The notes under the pieces were generated by a model that worked only from the letters and a program-made list of their open reading frames with translations, had not been told where the DNA came from and did not search any database. A stretch of 64,000 nucleotides of DNA from Nocardioides abyssi (lineage in GTDB: Bacteria; Actinomycetota; Actinomycetes; Propionibacteriales; Nocardioidaceae), in the NCBI RefSeq assembly GCF_030412915.1, contig NZ_JAUHJR010000005.1:186001-250000 (forward strand), written 5' to 3'. Of the stretch, positions 41,353 to 50,757 are shown piece after piece. Positions within the stretch are counted from its first letter, which is position 1, and every line of letters starts with the position of its first letter. Made by a program: the position numbers and the translations under genes.

Positions 41353-41421
41353 CACCGGGTCTCGACACGCTCGTTGCGACCTCGTCCCTCGGTCGCAGGC
41401 GCTCGCTCGACCACCATCGAG
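41353..41421. repeat. REP-like element (family E) 3' of pcrA
   Basis: CACCGGGTCTCGACACGCTC ... CGCTCGCTCGACCACC with an inner stem (TGCGACC ... GGTCGCA). It has the same outer sequence as 29400-29475. It lies between the convergent M23 and pcrA genes and may help end both transcripts. Confidence 0.75.
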
Positions 41422-41446
41422 CTGCAGGCCGTCGCTGCGCTCCGGC

Positions 41447-43930
41447 CTACAGCTTCTCCACCGGCGCGTAGCGCAGCAGCAGCCGCTTGACGCCCTCGCT
41501 GCCGAAGTCGATCGAGGCGACCGCCTTCTCCGCGACGCCCTCGAGCGCGACGACCGTGCCCATGCCGAACGAGTCGTGCAGGACGCGGTCGCCCGGTTCG
41601 AGCGACGGCACCTCGCGGGCCGGCTTGGACTTGGCCGCGGCGTCGGCGCGCAGCGCGGCGGAGGAGAAGTTGCGGCGGCCCGCGGCGGTCGGGCTCGCCA
41701 GGCGGGTGCTGCCGCTCCCGGACAGGTCGGGCCGGCCCCACGACGTCTGGGCCGCCTCGGTGCGCTTCCAGTCGACGAGGTCGACCGGCAGCTCGTCGAG
41801 GAACCGCGACCCGGGGTTGTGCGACGGCGCCCCCCACGCCGAGCGGACGACCGCGCGGGAGATGTAGAGACGTTCGCGGGCGCGGGTGAGGCCGACGTAC
41901 GCCAGCCGCCGCTCCTCCTCGAGCTCCGGCTGGTCGCCGAGGGCGCGGGCGTGCGGAAAGACGCCGTCCTCGAGGCCGGTGAGGAAGACGACGGGGAACT
42001 CCAGGCCCTTGGCGGTGTGGAGGGTCATCAGGGTGACCACGCCGTCGTCGTCCTGCGGGATCGAGTCGGTGTCGGCGACGAGCGCGACCCGCTCGAGGAA
42101 ATCGCGCAGGCCGGGTGCGACCTGGCCGGCGTCGACGTCGGCGGGGTCGGCCGAGGGACCCGCGACGGGGTCGTCGGAGAACTCGCGGGCGACGGCGACG
42201 AGCTCGGCGAGGTTCTCCAGGCGGGTCGCGTCCTGCGGGTCGTCGGACTCCTCGAGCTCCACGATGTAGCCCGAGCGGGCGAGCACCGACTCCAGCACGA
42301 CGTCGGCCCGCTCCCCCGCGTCGACCATCGACTGCAGCTCCTCGACCATCGCGACGAAGCCGCGGATGTTCGTCGCCGAGCGCGTCGCCAGACCGGGGGC
42401 GTCGTCCGCGCGGCGCAGCGCCTCCCAGAACGTGATCCGGTCGCGGTCGGCCAGCGCGCTCACGCACTCGACCGCGCGGTCGCCGATGCCGCGCTTGGGG
42501 GTGTTGAGGATGCGGCGCAGCGAGACCTGGTCGTCGGGGTTGGCCAGCATCCGCAGGTAGGCCAGCGCGTCGCGGACCTCGCGCCGCTCGTAGAAGCGGA
42601 CCCCGCCGACGACCTTGTAGGGCTGGCCGGTGCGGATGAACACCTCCTCGAAGACGCGCGACTGGGCGTTGGTGCGGTAGAAGACGGCCACGTCCGCGGG
42701 GCGGACGCCGTGCTCGTCGACCAGCTCGTCGATGGTGGAGGAGACGAACCGCGCCTCGTCGTGCTCGTCGTCGGCGACGTACCCGACGATCCGCGCGCCG
42801 TCGCCGGCGTCCGACCAGAGGCGCTTGGGCTTGCGGCCCTTGTTGTTGCCGATCACCGCGTTGGCGGCGTTCAGGATCGTCTGCGTCGAGCGGTAGTTCT
42901 GCTCCAGCAGGATCGAGGTGGCGTTGGGGAAGTCCTGCTCGAAGTCGAGGATGTTGCGGATGTTGGCGCCACGGAAGGCATAGATCGACTGGTCGGCGTC
43001 GCCGACGACCATCAGCTCCGCCGGCTCGACGCGCTGGGCGTCGTTCTCCGCGCCGGTCTCCTCCATCGGGTCGGCGCAGAGCTGGTGGATGAGGGCGTAC
43101 TGGGCGTGGTTGGTGTCCTGGTACTCGTCGACCAGCACGTGCCGGAACCGCCGGCGGTAGGTCTCGCGGACCTCCGGGTAGGCCTGGAACAGGTTGACCG
43201 TCACCATGATCAGGTCGTCGAAGTCGAGCGCGTTCGCCTCGCGCAGGCGCCGCTGGTAGAGCTCGTAGACCGCGGCGTAGGTCTCCTCCAGCTTGTTCTT
43301 GGCGTCCTTCTTCACCTCGTCGACGTCGCGCAGCTCGTTCTTGTGGTTGCTCACCCAGTGCAGCAGCGCGCCCGGCTGGTAGCGCTTGGGGTCGAGGTCG
43401 AGGTCCTTGCAGACCAGCTGCATCAACCGCTTCTGGTCGGCCGCGTCGTAGATCGAGAAGCTGGACTTGAACCCGAGCTTGTCGACCTCCTTGCGCAGGA
43501 TCCGCACGCAGGCGGAGTGGAACGTGCTCACCCACATGATCCGCGCGCGCTTGCCGACGAGCTCCTCGACGCGCTCCTTCATCTCGGCCGCGGCCTTGTT
43601 GGTGAAGGTGATCGCCAGGATCGAGCCCGGGTGGGCCTGCCGCTCCTGGATCAGCCAGGCGATCCGCCGGGTCAGCACCCGGGTCTTGCCCGACCCCGCC
43701 CCCGCCACCACCAGCAGCGGCGCGCCCGCGTGGACCACCGCGGCCCGCTGCGGCTCGTTGAGCCCGTCGAGCAGCTGCTCGCGGCTCGGCCCGCGCCGCG
43801 GCGTACGTGCTCGGTCGGCGGAGCCACCGCCGTCGCCACCGCCGCCCGCGGTCGCGTCGGAGGTCGCCTCGGGGCGGGTCGGCGGGTCGGCCAGCAGGTG
43901 CTCGAAGCCGGGAAGTGACGGGGTGCTCAT
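41447..43930 (-). CDS. pcrA: UvrD/PcrA-type ATP-dependent DNA helicase
   Basis: An 827-residue SF1 helicase. After a Gly-rich N-terminal tail it has LNEPQRAAVVHAG (Q motif), VVAGAGSGKTRVLTRR (Walker A, about 75-90), TFTNKAAAEMKERV, VDEYQDTNHAQYALI (Walker B), GDADQSIYAFRGA, LEQNYRSTQTIL, and LMTLHTAKGLEFPVVFL with VGLTRARERLYIS (motifs V and VI). The C-terminus carries a Tudor-like LEPGDRVLHDSFGMGTVVALEG segment for RNA polymerase contact. It acts in nucleotide excision repair, replication restart and removal of RNA polymerase. Confidence 0.97.
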   Translation of the reverse strand: MSTPSLPGFEHLLADPPTRPEATSDATAGGGGDGGGSADRARTPRRGPSREQLLDGLNEPQRAAVVHAGAPLLVVAGAGSGKTRVLTRRIAWLIQERQAHPGSILAITFTNKAAAEMKERVEELVGKRARIMWVSTFHSACVRILRKEVDKLGFKSSFSIYDAADQKRLMQLVCKDLDLDPKRYQPGALLHWVSNHKNELRDVDEVKKDAKNKLEETYAAVYELYQRRLREANALDFDDLIMVTVNLFQAYPEVRETYRRRFRHVLVDEYQDTNHAQYALIHQLCADPMEETGAENDAQRVEPAELMVVGDADQSIYAFRGANIRNILDFEQDFPNATSILLEQNYRSTQTILNAANAVIGNNKGRKPKRLWSDAGDGARIVGYVADDEHDEARFVSSTIDELVDEHGVRPADVAVFYRTNAQSRVFEEVFIRTGQPYKVVGGVRFYERREVRDALAYLRMLANPDDQVSLRRILNTPKRGIGDRAVECVSALADRDRITFWEALRRADDAPGLATRSATNIRGFVAMVEELQSMVDAGERADVVLESVLARSGYIVELEESDDPQDATRLENLAELVAVAREFSDDPVAGPSADPADVDAGQVAPGLRDFLERVALVADTDSIPQDDDGVVTLMTLHTAKGLEFPVVFLTGLEDGVFPHARALGDQPELEEERRLAYVGLTRARERLYISRAVVRSAWGAPSHNPGSRFLDELPVDLVDWKRTEAAQTSWGRPDLSGSGSTRLASPTAAGRRNFSSAALRADAAAKSKPAREVPSLEPGDRVLHDSFGMGTVVALEGVAEKAVASIDFGSEGVKRLLLRYAPVEKL

Positions 43931-44012
43931 GCTGGTTCCAGCCTACGTTCCGCCGGGGACGGTGGTGCGGGCGCGGTGCACCGGCACATGGTCGACCAGT
44001 CCGCCGCGGGCT

Positions 44013-44082
44013 TGTAACGCGACGTCCGCTGCTGTGTAGGCACGCTGCAGCGTGCCTACACCGTGGGGAACGTCGCGTTGCA
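44013..44082. repeat. Palindromic element family B, copy B2 (5' flank of nuclease-like gene)
   Basis: Outer arms TGTAACGCGACGT (44013-44025) and ACGTCGCGTTGCA (ending 44082, one mismatch) flank a perfect 28-bp palindrome at 44034-44061 (GTGTAGGCACGCTG and complement). The first 49 bp match B3 at 47 positions. Confidence 0.9.
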
Positions 44083-44201
44083 TGTCCGACGGGCCCACGC
44101 CAGGGCCGAGAACCATCGACAGGGACGCGTTGCGGACCGGCCGTCCACAGGCACGCCGCCAGCGGGGGTACGCCGCGGGCGGGGCCGAGCAGCGTGACGG
44201 C

Positions 44202-45230
44202 ATGCACCCCCAGATCGCCGGACTGCTGCGGACCGCACCCCACCTCGTGACCCGCCGACAGGCCATCGCTCTCGGAATGACCGAGCGCGAGGTCGACCGC
44301 CTCGTGCGGACCGGCGCGTGGGTGGCGGTGCGGCGAGGCGTGTACGCCGACCGGGCGCACGTGGCGGGGTTGGTCGCCCGGTCGGCCCGGCAACGACTGC
44401 ACGACGACGCCGTCGCGCTGACCACCCGCATCCAGCACGTGCGCAGCCACGACAGCGCGGCCGTGGTCTGGGGTCTCGCCGTCCCGTTGCCGGCGCGGCC
44501 GGTCGCCCACGTGACCGTGCCTGTCCCCGCCATTGCCCGGAGCCGCCCGCAGCGCTGCCGGTCGCGCCACGACGTGAAGCACCACCTCGCGCCGTACGGC
44601 ATGGCCGACCGGCCCGCCGTCGTCGACGGCGCGCCCGTCCTGGGCCTGGCCCGCACGGCTGTCGACATGGCGCGGGAGCACGACCTGGCCACTGGGATCG
44701 CAGCGGTGGACGGCGCGCTCCGCGCAGGTGTCACCCGCTCCGACCTGGACGCCGTGCTCGAGCGGATGCACTGCTGGCCGCACGTCAACCGGGTCCGGCA
44801 GGCCATCGACCTCGGCGACGCCGGGGCGGAGTCACTGGGCGAGTCGCTGGCCCGGGTGCTCGTGCTGCAGCTCGGCCGGGGGCGGCCGCACACGCAGTTC
44901 GGCCTGTGCCGGGACGGGCGCACCGGCTTCGCCGACCTGCGGGTCGGGCGGCACCTCATCGAGTTCGACGGCCGTCTCAAGTACCACCGCGGTCTCGGCG
45001 GCGGCAGGTCCCCCGAGCAGGTCGTCTGGGACGAGAAGGTCCGCCAGGACTGGTTCTGCTCCTACCAGCTGGGCATGAGCCGCCTCGTCTGGTCGGACGT
45101 CATCGGCCCCGGGACCGTCGCGGCGCTCGACCGGCTGGAGCGCGAGGTGTCGGCGACCGAGGCACGGTTCGGCAGCGACATCGGCGACCTGACGCCGTAC
45201 GTCGTCCGACGTCGTCGGCCCGCCGCATGA
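44202..45230 (+). CDS. AbiEi-type winged-helix / DUF559 PD-(D/E)XK-like protein (family B associated)
   Basis: A 342-residue protein. The N-terminus APHLVTRRQAIALGMTEREVDRLVRTGAWVAVRRGVYA (about 12-49) is an AbiEi_4-type winged helix. The C-terminal part has GAESLGESLARVLVLQL and FADLRVGRHLIEFDGRLKYHRGL (about 247-269) with later VVWDEKVRQDW, a Vsr/DUF559-like D..ExDG.KY nuclease arrangement. It is a clear paralogue in architecture of 11657-12658, but distant in sequence. No toxin partner is adjacent. It is bracketed by palindromic elements B2 and B3, unrelated in sequence to family A. Activity as nuclease, antitoxin or mobility protein is unproven. Confidence 0.8.
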   Translation: MHPQIAGLLRTAPHLVTRRQAIALGMTEREVDRLVRTGAWVAVRRGVYADRAHVAGLVARSARQRLHDDAVALTTRIQHVRSHDSAAVVWGLAVPLPARPVAHVTVPVPAIARSRPQRCRSRHDVKHHLAPYGMADRPAVVDGAPVLGLARTAVDMAREHDLATGIAAVDGALRAGVTRSDLDAVLERMHCWPHVNRVRQAIDLGDAGAESLGESLARVLVLQLGRGRPHTQFGLCRDGRTGFADLRVGRHLIEFDGRLKYHRGLGGGRSPEQVVWDEKVRQDWFCSYQLGMSRLVWSDVIGPGTVAALDRLEREVSATEARFGSDIGDLTPYVVRRRRPAA

Positions 45231-45246
45231 GGCGCGGCGCGGCTCT

Positions 45247-45336
45247 TGTAACGCGACGTTCCCTGCTGTGTAGGCACGCTGCAGCGTGCCTACACAGAGG
45301 CGAACAGTCCGTTGCAGCAGGGAACAGCGCGTTACA
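45247..45336. repeat. Palindromic element family B, copy B3 (3' flank of nuclease-like gene)
   Basis: TGTAACGCGACGTT at 45247-45260, then the same perfect 28-bp palindrome as B2 (45268-45295), then two right ends in series: a degenerate one (CGAACAGTCCGTTGCA, 45301-45316) and an intact CGCGTTACA ending at 45336. It starts 16 bp after the stop of the nuclease-like gene. Confidence 0.9.
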
Positions 45337-45404
45337 CCGCGCGCAGGAGCACCGGCCGACGACAGCACCCGCGACAGCACGACCGGCGCGAGGGCGGCGC
45401 GCGG

Positions 45405-45764
45405 TCAGGCGTGCGCGGAGGCCCAGAAGACAGCGACGGCGATGTTGACGACGGTGAGGGCGAGGAGGACGGTCCACAGGCCCTGGGTGATGCGCTCCTT
45501 GCGGACGTTGGCCATGACCAGGCCGAGGATGACCAAGCCGATGACGAGCTTGACGGCCACCTTGACGTGGTCGAGATCGCCGAGGTCGCCGGCCTCGATG
45601 ACGCCGACGAGGGCCAGGCCGGCGACGAAGGCGGTGCCGGAGCCGTCGCGCATGGCGGCGTTGACGGTCTTCTCGGGCAGGCGGGCCTGGGCGAGCAGGC
45701 CGCCGAGGAGGGCGGCGAAGCCCAGGATGTGCAGGAACAGCAGGATCAGCCGGACGGTCTCCAT
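45405..45764 (-). CDS. Small four-helix membrane protein
   Basis: A 119-residue hydrophobic protein with four predicted helices (LILLFLHILGFAALLGGLLAQ, GTAFVAGLALVGVIEAG, VAVKLVIGLVILGLVMANV, LWTVLLALTVVNIAVAVFWA). The first-helix histidine (FLHILGF) and overall layout are like small haem-less SirB2/DUF2269-type proteins, but I do not assign a family. It lies 56 bp downstream of the amino acid permease on the same strand. Confidence 0.7.
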   Translation of the reverse strand: METVRLILLFLHILGFAALLGGLLAQARLPEKTVNAAMRDGSGTAFVAGLALVGVIEAGDLGDLDHVKVAVKLVIGLVILGLVMANVRKERITQGLWTVLLALTVVNIAVAVFWASAHA

Positions 45765-45820
45765 GCGCGGCAGGCTAGCGCCCGGTCCGCCGGGCTGTCG
45801 CCGACGGACCGGGCCGGGCC

Positions 45821-47245
45821 TCAGACCTTGAGACTGGGGTCACCCCGGTCGTAGCCCTCGGGCCGGTCGTCGTGGCCGAAGGTCAGCTCGAGCACGAAGA
45901 GCACCACGCCGAGGGCGAGCAGCGCGCCGCACCAGATCAGCGAGGCGGGATCGTCGTAGACGACGTACCCGAGCAGCACCACGTTGCCGACGATGCCGAG
46001 GGCGAGCAGCGGGGTGGAGGCGCGGTACGTCGCGTCGGACTCGTCGTGGCCGCGCAGCCGCAGCGCGGCGACGATCACCATCGCGTAGACGAACAGCAGC
46101 AGCACGACGGTGACGGCGGCGAGGCGGGTGACCAGGTCGACGCCGACACCGGTCTCGTTGAGCACGGCACCGGCGACGAGCAGGCCGGAGACGACGAGCG
46201 CGGAGAAGACCAGCCCGACCCAGGGGCTCTTGCGGCCGGAGTGCAGCTTGGCGAAGACACCGGGGACGACGTCCTCGTTGGCCATGCCGTAGAGGATCCG
46301 CGACTGGGTGACGACGGCGACCAGCGTGGTGTTGGTGATGGCGGTCATCGCGATCAGGGCGAAGATGATCGTGATGACGCCGGCGGGGAGCGGCAGCACA
46401 CCCGACTCGACGACGTCGAGCAGCGGGGCGTCGGACTTCGCCAGCTCGGGGATCGGCAGCGAGAGCGCGGAGGCGACCGAGACCGCGACGTAGATGAGGC
46501 CGGCACCGACCATGCCGCCGATGAGCGCCTTGGGGAAGGTGCGGCGCGGCTCGGTGCACTCCTCGGCGATGTTGGCGGCGTTCTCGAAGCCGGTCATGGC
46601 GAAGAAGCCGAGCGCGACGCCGGAGACGATCGCCAGGATCGTGCCGTTGTCGTCGGAGGGTGAGAAGTCCGTCAGCACGCCGAAGTCGGCGTCGCCCTTC
46701 GCGACCACGATGATCCCGACGATGATCACGATCGCCAGGCCGACGATCTCGACGACCGTCATGACCAGGTTGGCGACGACCGACTCGGTGATGCCGATGA
46801 AGTTGACGATCGTGAGGCCGATGATGAACAGCAGGCCGATCAGCAGGGCCGGCGGGCCCTCCCACAGCTCGGCGAAGTAGCCGGAGAAGCCGGTCGCCAG
46901 GGAGCCGGCGGCAGCGAAGCTGGCCGAGAGCATCGCGATGGTGACCAGGAACGTCAGCGGCGGCGAGTGGAAGGCCTTGTTCACGTAGAGCGAGGCGCCG
47001 GCCGCCCGGGGGTACTTCGTCACCAGCTCGGCGTAGGCCAGGCCGGTGAGGGTGGCGACGGAGATGCCGATCGCGAAGGCGATCCAGAAGGCGCCGCCGA
47101 CCGCGGCCGCGACCGCCCCGACCAGCACGTAGATGCCGGAGCCCAGCACGTCGCCGAGGACGTAGAAGAAGAGCAGCCGGCCCGTGATCGTCCGCTTGAG
47201 CTCGGTCTCCTCGAGCTCCTCCGAAGCAGCGGTGTCCGCGGTCAT
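45821..47245 (-). CDS. APC-superfamily amino acid permease
   Basis: A 474-residue protein with 12-13 membrane helices. LFFYVLGDVLGSGIYVLVGAVAAAVGG (about 25-51) has the GSGIY substrate-binding turn of APC/cationic amino acid transporters, and GFFAMTGFENAANIAEECTEPRRTFPKAL is the helix-6/loop signature. It imports amino acids or polyamines by symport or exchange; substrate not determined. The ATG at 47245 with GGGGGA upstream is preferred to a longer frame. It follows the response regulator by 66 bp on the same strand. Confidence 0.9.
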   Translation of the reverse strand: MTADTAASEELEETELKRTITGRLLFFYVLGDVLGSGIYVLVGAVAAAVGGAFWIAFAIGISVATLTGLAYAELVTKYPRAAGASLYVNKAFHSPPLTFLVTIAMLSASFAAAGSLATGFSGYFAELWEGPPALLIGLLFIIGLTIVNFIGITESVVANLVMTVVEIVGLAIVIIVGIIVVAKGDADFGVLTDFSPSDDNGTILAIVSGVALGFFAMTGFENAANIAEECTEPRRTFPKALIGGMVGAGLIYVAVSVASALSLPIPELAKSDAPLLDVVESGVLPLPAGVITIIFALIAMTAITNTTLVAVVTQSRILYGMANEDVVPGVFAKLHSGRKSPWVGLVFSALVVSGLLVAGAVLNETGVGVDLVTRLAAVTVVLLLFVYAMVIVAALRLRGHDESDATYRASTPLLALGIVGNVVLLGYVVYDDPASLIWCGALLALGVVLFVLELTFGHDDRPEGYDRGDPSLKV

Positions 47246-47311
47246 GAAGTCCCCCGTCGGGTAGTGGGTGCGCACCCCGTTACCCCTGCCCCCGCGCCGG
47301 GAAACCGCAGG

Positions 47312-48004
47312 TCAGAGCAGGCGGCGGTCCGAGGCCCAGCGGGTCAGCTCGTGCCGGGAGGAGAGCTGGAGCTTGCGCAGCACGCTCGACATGTGGGTCT
47401 CGACGGTCTTGATCGAGATGAACAGCTCCTTGGCCACCTCCTTGTAGGCGTAGCCGCGGGCGATCAGCCGCATCACCTCCCGCTCGCGCTCGGTCAGCCG
47501 GTCCAGGTCCTCGTCGACGGCGGCGACCTCGATGGAGCCGGAGAAGGCGTCGAGCACGAAGCCGGCCAGCCGCGGCGAGAAGACGGCGTCGCCCTCCGCG
47601 ACCCGCCCGATCGCGGAGACCAGCTCGGGGCCGGTGATCGTCTTGGTGACGTAGCCGCGGGCACCGCCGCGGATCGTGCCGATGACGTCCTCGGCGGCGT
47701 CGCTGACCGAGAGCGCCAGGTAGCGGGTGCCCGGCGAGGAGCCGGCGGTCGTCGCTCGCCGCATCACCTCGACCCCGCCGCCGCCGGGGAGGTGGACGTC
47801 GAGCAGCACCACGTCGGGGCGGTACGCCGCCACGGCCGCGACCGCCTCGTCGACGTCGGCGGCCTCGCCGAGCACGCGGACCGCCTCGGCACCGGCCGCC
47901 CCGCCGACAGCCCCGAGCTCCGCGATCACCCCGCGGCGGAACATCGCGTGGTCGTCGACGACCACGACCGTGACCGGGGTCGTGGTGGGTGCCTGCTCAC
48001 TCAT
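47312..48004 (-). CDS. NarL/FixJ-type response regulator
   Basis: A 230-residue protein. The receiver domain has VVVVDDHAMFRRGV (acidic pocket) and DVVLLDVHLPGGGG (phospho-acceptor Asp about residue 65). The C-terminal LuxR-type HTH is LTEREREVMRLIARGYAYKEVAKELFISIKTVETHMSSVLRKLQL. It is activated by the PspC-type histidine kinase upstream, with which it overlaps by eight bases. AGGAGG lies within the kinase coding region. Likely targets include the divergent PspC/LiaF-like operon (inference). Confidence 0.95.
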   Translation of the reverse strand: MSEQAPTTTPVTVVVVDDHAMFRRGVIAELGAVGGAAGAEAVRVLGEAADVDEAVAAVAAYRPDVVLLDVHLPGGGGVEVMRRATTAGSSPGTRYLALSVSDAAEDVIGTIRGGARGYVTKTITGPELVSAIGRVAEGDAVFSPRLAGFVLDAFSGSIEVAAVDEDLDRLTEREREVMRLIARGYAYKEVAKELFISIKTVETHMSSVLRKLQLSSRHELTRWASDRRLL

Positions 48005-49286
48005 CGCTCTCCTCCTGCCGGGGCAGGTGCAGCCGCACCTCGGTCCCCTCGCCGACGCCGGTGCGGACCTCGGCGGTCCCGCCGTGGCGCTCCATCCGGT
48101 CGATGATGCTGTGCCGGACGCCGTACCGGTCGGCCGGGGTCGCGGCCGGGTCGAACCCGCGACCGCGGTCGCGCACGAAGACGTCGACGGCGGCGGGCGT
48201 CACCTCGGCGTACACGTCGACCTGGCCGGTGCCCGCGTGCTTGGCGGCGTTGGTGAGCGCCTCGCGGGTCGCCTGGACGACCGCGCGCAGCGGCTCGCCG
48301 AAGTCGCAGTCGCCCACGGTCACGACCTCCACCGAGACGCCGTGGGCGTCCTCGACCTCGGCGGCGACCCCGCGCAGCGCGCTGGCGACGGTGCGCTCGT
48401 CGATGGACTCCCCGGCGTAGAGCCAGGCCCGCAGGTCGCGCTCCTGGGACCGCGCCAGCCGGGCGACGGTGGCCGCGTCGCCGGCGTTCTTCTGGATCAG
48501 CGCGAGCGTCTGGAGCACCGAGTCGTGCAGGTGGGCCGCGACGTCGGCGCGCTCCTGGGTGCGCACCCGCTCGGCGCGCTCGGCGGCCAGGTCGTTGACC
48601 AGCCGGAAGATCCACGGACCCGCGACCAGCCCGACGCCGATGACGCCGAGCCCGCCGGCGACCACCGCCCCGCGGGCCTCCTGGAGCGACCCGCTGTCGA
48701 AGCCGAAGATGAAGAACGCCGAGACGACGAGCAGCACGCCGAGGCCGACGCGGACGTACGCCGCCCAGCCGCCGCCGCCGAAGATCATCTGGACCGGGTC
48801 GAGCCGTCCGGTGTGGTCCAGCCAGCGCTCGCGCTGGACCTCGTCCGCCTGCCGCCACAGCAGCGCGAGTCCCGCCAGGCCGAGCGCGATCGGCCACAGC
48901 GTCGCGCCACGCCCCCAGGCAGCCTCGACCATCAGGACCGCGCCGACGCCGAGCGCGACGACCGCCACCGCGGGGCCGACGTCGCCGAGCCGCCGCACCC
49001 GGCCGGGGCGCCGGCCGCGACGGCGGGCGCTGGCGAGGCCGGGCGCCTCGTCCTCGACGTACGGCTGGGCGGGCAGCACCAGCCACAGCCCGCCGTAGAG
49101 CACCACGCCCAGGCCGCCGAACGCGGTGGCGACGACGAACGCCGTCCGCACCCACACCACCGACAGGGCCAGGTGCGCGGCGAGGCCGCCGGCGACACCG
49201 CCGACCACCGGCTCGGCGGTGTCGCGGTAGGCGCGGCGGACGTCGTCGCGGGGCCGGGTGCCCGTCGCGGTGGTCTCGGTGGTCAT
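47997..49286 (-). CDS. PspC-domain sensor histidine kinase
   Basis: A 429-residue kinase. An N-terminal PspC domain (VVGGVAGGLAAHLALSVVWVRTAFVVATAFGGLGVVLYGGLWLVLPAQP, about 27-75) is followed by several membrane helices. The dimerisation/phospho-acceptor region is VAAHLHDSVLQTLALIQKNAG (His about 240). A HATPase domain has REALTNAAKHAG and VFVRDRGRGFDP. PspC fusion to a NarL-type kinase suggests envelope-stress sensing. GGACGGAG precedes the ATG. It is divergent from another PspC protein with a 169-bp shared control region (49287-49455). Confidence 0.93.
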   Translation of the reverse strand: MTTETTATGTRPRDDVRRAYRDTAEPVVGGVAGGLAAHLALSVVWVRTAFVVATAFGGLGVVLYGGLWLVLPAQPYVEDEAPGLASARRRGRRPGRVRRLGDVGPAVAVVALGVGAVLMVEAAWGRGATLWPIALGLAGLALLWRQADEVQRERWLDHTGRLDPVQMIFGGGGWAAYVRVGLGVLLVVSAFFIFGFDSGSLQEARGAVVAGGLGVIGVGLVAGPWIFRLVNDLAAERAERVRTQERADVAAHLHDSVLQTLALIQKNAGDAATVARLARSQERDLRAWLYAGESIDERTVASALRGVAAEVEDAHGVSVEVVTVGDCDFGEPLRAVVQATREALTNAAKHAGTGQVDVYAEVTPAAVDVFVRDRGRGFDPAATPADRYGVRHSIIDRMERHGGTAEVRTGVGEGTEVRLHLPRQEESDE

Positions 49287-49455
49287 CTCCGTCCCATCGT
49301 CGCACCCGGTGCGGGCCCCCACCACGGGGTCGGACCCCGGCCCGACCCTGACCTGCGGACCGGGGTGGGGGCCCAGGGATCGAGGGAGTCCCCTCGGGCA
49401 CGGACCAGGGGTTCCCCCGATGGTCCGGAGGCGCCTGGGCGGCCAGGCTGGTGCC

Positions 49456-50757
49456 ATGACCACGACCCCGTCCGATGCACCTCCCCAGCCCGGTCCCGAG
49501 CCCGGTCCGCAGCCCGGACCCCAGGACGGCACCGGCCCGCGCACCACCCGGGAGGAGGTGCGCGACCTCGGCCGCCTGCGCCGCAGCACGACCGACCGCA
49601 AGGTGGCCGGCGTCGCGGGCGGGCTGGCCCGCCACCTCGACGTCGACCCGATCATCCTGCGCGTGGCGCTCGTCGTGCTGGTGTTCTTCGGCGGCGCGGG
49701 CCTGATCGTGTACGGCGCCGTCTGGCTGCTCGTGCCCCAGGACGACGCCGTCGAGGCGCCCTTCCACCTCGACGACCGCACCCGCACGGTCGCGCTGACC
49801 ATCGTCGGCGTCGTCGCGCTGCTCTCCATGCTCGGCGACTCGTGGGGCGTCTTCGACTTCCCGTGGCCGCTGGCGGTCGTCGCGCTGCTCGCCCTGGTGC
49901 TCCTCGACCGCTCCGACCGGTCCAAGCGACGCGCGGCCACCACCGCCGCCACCGCCGCGACCGCTCCTCCGGGCACGCCCGGCACGTGGCCCGCCGCACC
50001 CGGCACCTGGCCGACCGCGCCTCCCGCGGCGCCGGCGCCCACCGCGGCGTACGGCCCGCAGCTGCCGTTCGCCGAGCAGCAGACCGCCCCGGTCGGCGCG
50101 TGGACCGCACCGCCCGTGCCGCCCGCGCCCCCGGCGCCGCGCAACCCGCGCCGCCGCGGACCGGTGCTGTTCTGGTTCACCCTCGCCCTGTGCGCGCTGG
50201 GCATCGGCGTGCTCGGCCTGCTCGACCAGGGCGGCGCGCCGATCCCGGACTCGGCGTACTCCGCGATCGTCGTGGCCGTCTGCGGCGTGATGCTCGTGCT
50301 CGGTGCCTTCTGGGGCCGTGCCGGCGGACTGATCGCGGTCGGTCTCGTGGCCGCCCTCGGCACGGCGACCACCGTGGTGACCGAGTCGGTCGACGGCGGC
50401 CGCAGCACCTACCTCCCCGCGAGCGCGGCCGGCGTGATGTCGAGCTACCAGTCCGGCACCGGCGAGCTGGTCCTGGACCTCACCGAGGTCACCGACCTCG
50501 CGGACCTCGACGGGCGCACCGTGCTGGTCGAGAACGGCATCGGCCGCATCGAGGTGCTGGTCCCCGCGGGCCTGGACGTCGAGACCGAGGCCAGCGTCGG
50601 CGTCGGCGACGTCCGCGTCTTCGGCACCGACCAGGGCGGCCTCGGCGTCGAGACCACCTACTTCTACGACGCCCCCGGCGTCGACAACCCCACCCTCACC
50701 ATCGACGCCCACCTGGGCATCGGCCAGGTCGAGGTCCGCAACGAAGGAGCCGAGTGA
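49456..50757 (+). CDS. PspC / LiaF-type envelope stress protein
   Basis: A 433-residue protein. A Pro-rich N-terminus leads to a PspC domain (TTDRKVAGVAGGLARHLDVDPIILRVALVVLVFFGGAGLIVYGAVWLLVPQ, about 45-95), further helices, and an Ala/Pro/Thr-rich spacer. A C-terminal domain (VLVENGIGRIEVLVPAGLDVETEASVGVGDVRVFG, about 350-385) resembles the LiaF C-terminal or toast-rack-like beta domain. In Firmicutes LiaF restrains a sensor kinase; here it may modulate the divergent PspC kinase (inference). It overlaps the next gene (TGATG). Confidence 0.88.
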   Translation: MTTTPSDAPPQPGPEPGPQPGPQDGTGPRTTREEVRDLGRLRRSTTDRKVAGVAGGLARHLDVDPIILRVALVVLVFFGGAGLIVYGAVWLLVPQDDAVEAPFHLDDRTRTVALTIVGVVALLSMLGDSWGVFDFPWPLAVVALLALVLLDRSDRSKRRAATTAATAATAPPGTPGTWPAAPGTWPTAPPAAPAPTAAYGPQLPFAEQQTAPVGAWTAPPVPPAPPAPRNPRRRGPVLFWFTLALCALGIGVLGLLDQGGAPIPDSAYSAIVVAVCGVMLVLGAFWGRAGGLIAVGLVAALGTATTVVTESVDGGRSTYLPASAAGVMSSYQSGTGELVLDLTEVTDLADLDGRTVLVENGIGRIEVLVPAGLDVETEASVGVGDVRVFGTDQGGLGVETTYFYDAPGVDNPTLTIDAHLGIGQVEVRNEGAE

